Source of the DNA: Chloracidobacterium sp. | GTDB taxonomy: Bacteria > Acidobacteriota > Blastocatellia > Pyrinomonadales > Pyrinomonadaceae | Assembly: GCA_015075585.1 (NCBI GenBank) | Contig: JABTUB010000001.1 | Coordinates: 744,001 to 808,000, forward strand | Length of the DNA stretch: 64,000 bases | Reading direction: 5' to 3' | Part shown: positions 61,787 through 64,000 of the stretch, one piece after another | How the letters are laid out: the number at the start of each line of letters is the position of its first letter | How positions within the stretch are numbered: position 1 is the first letter of the stretch | The notes under the pieces: model-generated | Databases searched by the model: none | Seen by the model: the letters and a program-made list of their open reading frames with translations, nothing else | What the model was told of the DNA's origin: nothing | Program-made: the position numbers and the translations under genes

Positions 61787-62751
61787 AAGGTCACGGTCCT
61801 TGCGGCGGCCTCGCCACTCAACGATGTACGAAATGCATCAGCATGTGCGCGCATATTTACCACATCGAAATTTGCAGTATAGATGCCGAGAAACTCTTCA
61901 AAAAGCTCGATCTTGCGCGTTGTCGGCATATTCATTCCCGGAAAGAACTTAAGTTCCGGGACATCCTCGCCGCTCATCAAATCGAGCGGATGCAGCAGCA
62001 GCGACGGCCCGATGCCCATTGCCTTGCACGCCGCAAGAGCCGATCGCCAATATAGCTTTGCCGCCACCGCAGAAAAGGTTGAGAGGTAGATCAGATAGCT
62101 CAGATGGATCGGCGTTTTTACAACGGGAAATGTCGTAACCGGTATCTCGACCATCTCACGGCCTGCTGCCTCGATGATGTGCGGCTTTAGCGGGCGAAAA
62201 CCGTCAGAAAGTTTACCGAAGAGCTTCTTTCGCTTTTCGCGTTCTTCATCGGACATCTGCGGCGAGCGGAAGAAATAATATGCACGGGCGAGCGGTGCAA
62301 TGTATGTCGGCAGAGTTGAACAATCGTATTCGTAGCCGCGTTCCGCAAGAGTTTCAAGCACCGTCGGGCTGAGGCTGAAGCCGGGCCCGCGAAATCCGAC
62401 CGGACGCTTGCCGGTAACATCGCTCAGAGCGTCTTCTGTCCTCTCGAGCTCCGATACGAGTTCATCCTTAGAATATAAATGCAGCCACGGCTCATGATTG
62501 AAGCTGTGGTTTCCGATCTCGTGTCCGGCGGCGGAGATCGATGCGATCGCCTCGCGGTTCTTCTCAAGAGCCGCATCTTGGCCGACGATGAAGAACGTGA
62601 TCGTGAGCCCCTTTTGTTTGAAGAATGACAGTGCACGCGGTACGACAATATCGAGATACGACGAGAACTCATCCCAGCCAACATCGCCGTGGGTCTTCAT
62701 ATACGACCATTTGTTGTCGAGATCGAGTGAAAGACTCGCCTTCGTCTTCAT
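61783..62751 (-). CDS. Polysaccharide deacetylase family protein
   Basis: 322 aa from ATG 62751. NodB-type barrel: SLSLDLDNKW (catalytic/metal Asp pair), GHEIGNHSFNHEPW (metal His HxxxH), FRGPGFSLS (RxP motif) and LLLHPLDLMSG (catalytic His). No signal peptide, so it would act in the cytoplasm, on lipid-linked sugars or nucleotide precursors. Its stop overlaps the UbiA start (ATGA), so it belongs to the glycan operon. Confidence 0.85.
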   Translation of the reverse strand: MKTKASLSLDLDNKWSYMKTHGDVGWDEFSSYLDIVVPRALSFFKQKGLTITFFIVGQDAALEKNREAIASISAAGHEIGNHSFNHEPWLHLYSKDELVSELERTEDALSDVTGKRPVGFRGPGFSLSPTVLETLAERGYEYDCSTLPTYIAPLARAYYFFRSPQMSDEEREKRKKLFGKLSDGFRPLKPHIIEAAGREMVEIPVTTFPVVKTPIHLSYLIYLSTFSAVAAKLYWRSALAACKAMGIGPSLLLHPLDLMSGEDVPELKFFPGMNMPTTRKIELFEEFLGIYTANFDVVNMRAHADAFRTSLSGEAAARTVTL

Positions 62752-62811
62752 TATACTTAGCGTACCATTTAGGTCTGCGGTTCTGCGTGTCAAAACAGTC
62801 GCCGCATGAGC

Positions 62812-64000
62812 TTAACCCAAGAATTCCGTTTCGATGAACCGCTCGGCAAGCTGGACCGTTTCGTTCACGTTCAGCGTGCCGTTGACTATATGCGATGAAT
62901 TTACGACATAGACACCGTCAATGGATGTCCGCATCGGTGCGAGCCTGTCCGAATAGCCGAGAACCGGCAGCGGGAATACCTGCCGCACACGCGAAACATT
63001 GAATGCAAGAACGTCCTTTTGCCTGAAGTGCCGATACATCTTTTCCAAAGCGCTGAGGAAAAGCTCCCTGATCTCATCATCCGTCCTGTCAAAGAGTTCG
63101 CTGTCCGACGAAACGTATTTCGGCAAATAGATCAGAGCATTACGGCCGAAATCACGTTTATCGACAAGGGCGGTCATCTCGATTATGCCTGTGAACGGCG
63201 CTTCATCTGTGATATTCGTTACATAATGATTCGAGAGCGAGCATTTCGTGAGTACCGAAGCACAGACGATGCCCTGGTAACGAATATTCTCAAGAGCGGA
63301 ACGTTCCGATCCGCTCAGATCGGGCAGCAGCCGCGCCGCGACATTCGACGGACAGGTCAGGATCACCTTGTCGTAGATATCCACCTCGCTCGCGATCCTT
63401 CGATAGCCCGCAGGCGCGGGCTCTGACAAGAATCCGCCCGAAAAGCCTGCGGCGACCGATGCTCCTGTGTTCACCGCGGCATATTTTGTCTTGTTATTGT
63501 ATCTCCTTGCCGGCGGATCGGTGCGACGGCGTTTTTCATGGGTATGCACACGGAGTTTGCCGGCCTTTAGCCTCTCGATCTCTTTTGCCGGGCTGTTCAA
63601 ACGGATATCGACACCGAAGTCGGTCAAATGCTCGCCGAAGCATTCGAGTACCCGCGCGTAGCCGCCGCGAACGTAGCCGAACATCTCTTTTTTCATACCC
63701 GAGTTGCGTGCCGCATACATCCGTTGGATCGTCGCCCAGATGAATGCCGCAGACGTCTCTTTATAAGCATCGCCGAGTTTTGCGATAAGCAGCGGCTTCC
63801 AGATCTTTTCAAACGTCTTGCGACCCGAGAGTTTTACAAGCCACTCTTCGACACCGATCCGCTCAAGCTTTTTCCAATCCTTTATGCGTGACGCCTTTAG
63901 GATGGTCCTGCCGAGCCGGGCTTTACCGACAAGGCCGAGCGGAGGGAATCGCAGGAATTCCAGGCTGTCCGACATGGAGTAGAGTTTACCGTCAGTATAG
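62812..64000 (-). CDS. FAD-dependent amine oxidase/protoporphyrinogen-oxidase-like protein, partial
   Basis: C-terminal about 395 aa; the frame stays open through the window edge (YTDGKLYSM continues before an internal ATG at 63975), so the N-terminal GxGxxG FAD motif lies outside. Seen here: the RFPPLGLVGKARLG region, KIWKPLLIAKLGD, a substrate domain, and the closing IDGVYVVNSSHIVNGTLNVNETV typical of flavin monoamine oxidases such as UDP-galactopyranose mutase-like or HemG-like oxidases. Given the neighbours, a sugar or polyprenyl oxidoreductase role is likelier than heme synthesis, but this is not proven. Confidence 0.75.
   Translation of the reverse strand, partial: YTDGKLYSMSDSLEFLRFPPLGLVGKARLGRTILKASRIKDWKKLERIGVEEWLVKLSGRKTFEKIWKPLLIAKLGDAYKETSAAFIWATIQRMYAARNSGMKKEMFGYVRGGYARVLECFGEHLTDFGVDIRLNSPAKEIERLKAGKLRVHTHEKRRRTDPPARRYNNKTKYAAVNTGASVAAGFSGGFLSEPAPAGYRRIASEVDIYDKVILTCPSNVAARLLPDLSGSERSALENIRYQGIVCASVLTKCSLSNHYVTNITDEAPFTGIIEMTALVDKRDFGRNALIYLPKYVSSDSELFDRTDDEIRELFLSALEKMYRHFRQKDVLAFNVSRVRQVFPLPVLGYSDRLAPMRTSIDGVYVVNSSHIVNGTLNVNETVQLAERFIETEFLG

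Noticed and set aside
1..64000. CRISPR arrays, insertion sequences, prophage or plasmid genes
   Set aside because: No regularly spaced repeats, transposase, integrase or phage structural motifs were seen on either strand.

Overview
The window looks like a chromosomal segment of an acidobacterium, most likely class Blastocatellia (Pyrinomonas-like). This is inferred from content: a mid-50s percent GC genome with Gram-negative envelope genes (Lnt, DUF481, YceI, LepB), many exported TPR/SH3 proteins of unknown role, a short CxxC zinc ribbon fused to the front of an unrelated protein (here FtsK), and a radical SAM protein of the tetraether/membrane-spanning lipid synthase family. No phage, insertion sequence, CRISPR array or plasmid function was seen. 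Almost all DNA is accounted for by housekeeping and conserved genes; only two stretches longer than 300 nt lack a protein gene (6129-6802 and 13790-14376).

Layout. 1-6.1 kb: parvulin isomerase, MTA phosphorylase, small exported protein, MFS transporter, FtsB-like protein and phosphohexomutase. 6.1-8.9 kb: AT-rich regulatory region with a sigma-54-type element, then the radical SAM lipid-synthase-like gene. 9-16.3 kb: DNA polymerase I, tRNA-Glu with its own promoter and terminator, a TPR protein, a gene-free region, then Lnt with an unusual insertion. 16.3-24.7 kb: prfB (programmed +1 frameshift), ftsK, a ComEA-like lipoprotein, comEC, and purH, whose start codon directly follows an intrinsic terminator. 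24.7-36.1 kb: peptidase/SH3 lipoprotein/Smr operon, dienelactone hydrolase, SDR epimerase, orphan histidine kinase, PBP-like transpeptidase, exported unknowns.

36.1-46.3 kb: rnc-lepB-psuG, ruvC with an SH3 protein, an unknown gene paired with fumarylacetoacetase, yceI, mobA, purF, DUF481 protein. 46.3-51.5 kb: the SOS mutasome cassette dnaE2-imuB-imuA on the minus strand, divergent from tmRNA (ssrA). 52-57.1 kb: an unknown anchored protein, then murI, rph, fabG, rhomboid protease, trmB. 57.1-64 kb: a tightly overlapping minus-strand operon, probably for a surface glycan (oxidoreductase cut by the window edge, polysaccharide deacetylase, polyprenyl-phosphate phosphoribosyltransferase-like UbiA, two GT-C glycosyltransferases, small zinc ribbon, peptide deformylase).

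Most worth a second look: the Tes/MSS-like radical SAM gene with its candidate sigma-54 control; terminator hairpins directly against the starts of purH and rnc; the sigma-54-like element plus hairpin in the gene-free 13.8-14.4 kb region; the FahA-linked unknown; and the zinc-ribbon FtsK. All functional calls come from reading motifs by eye; no database search was run.
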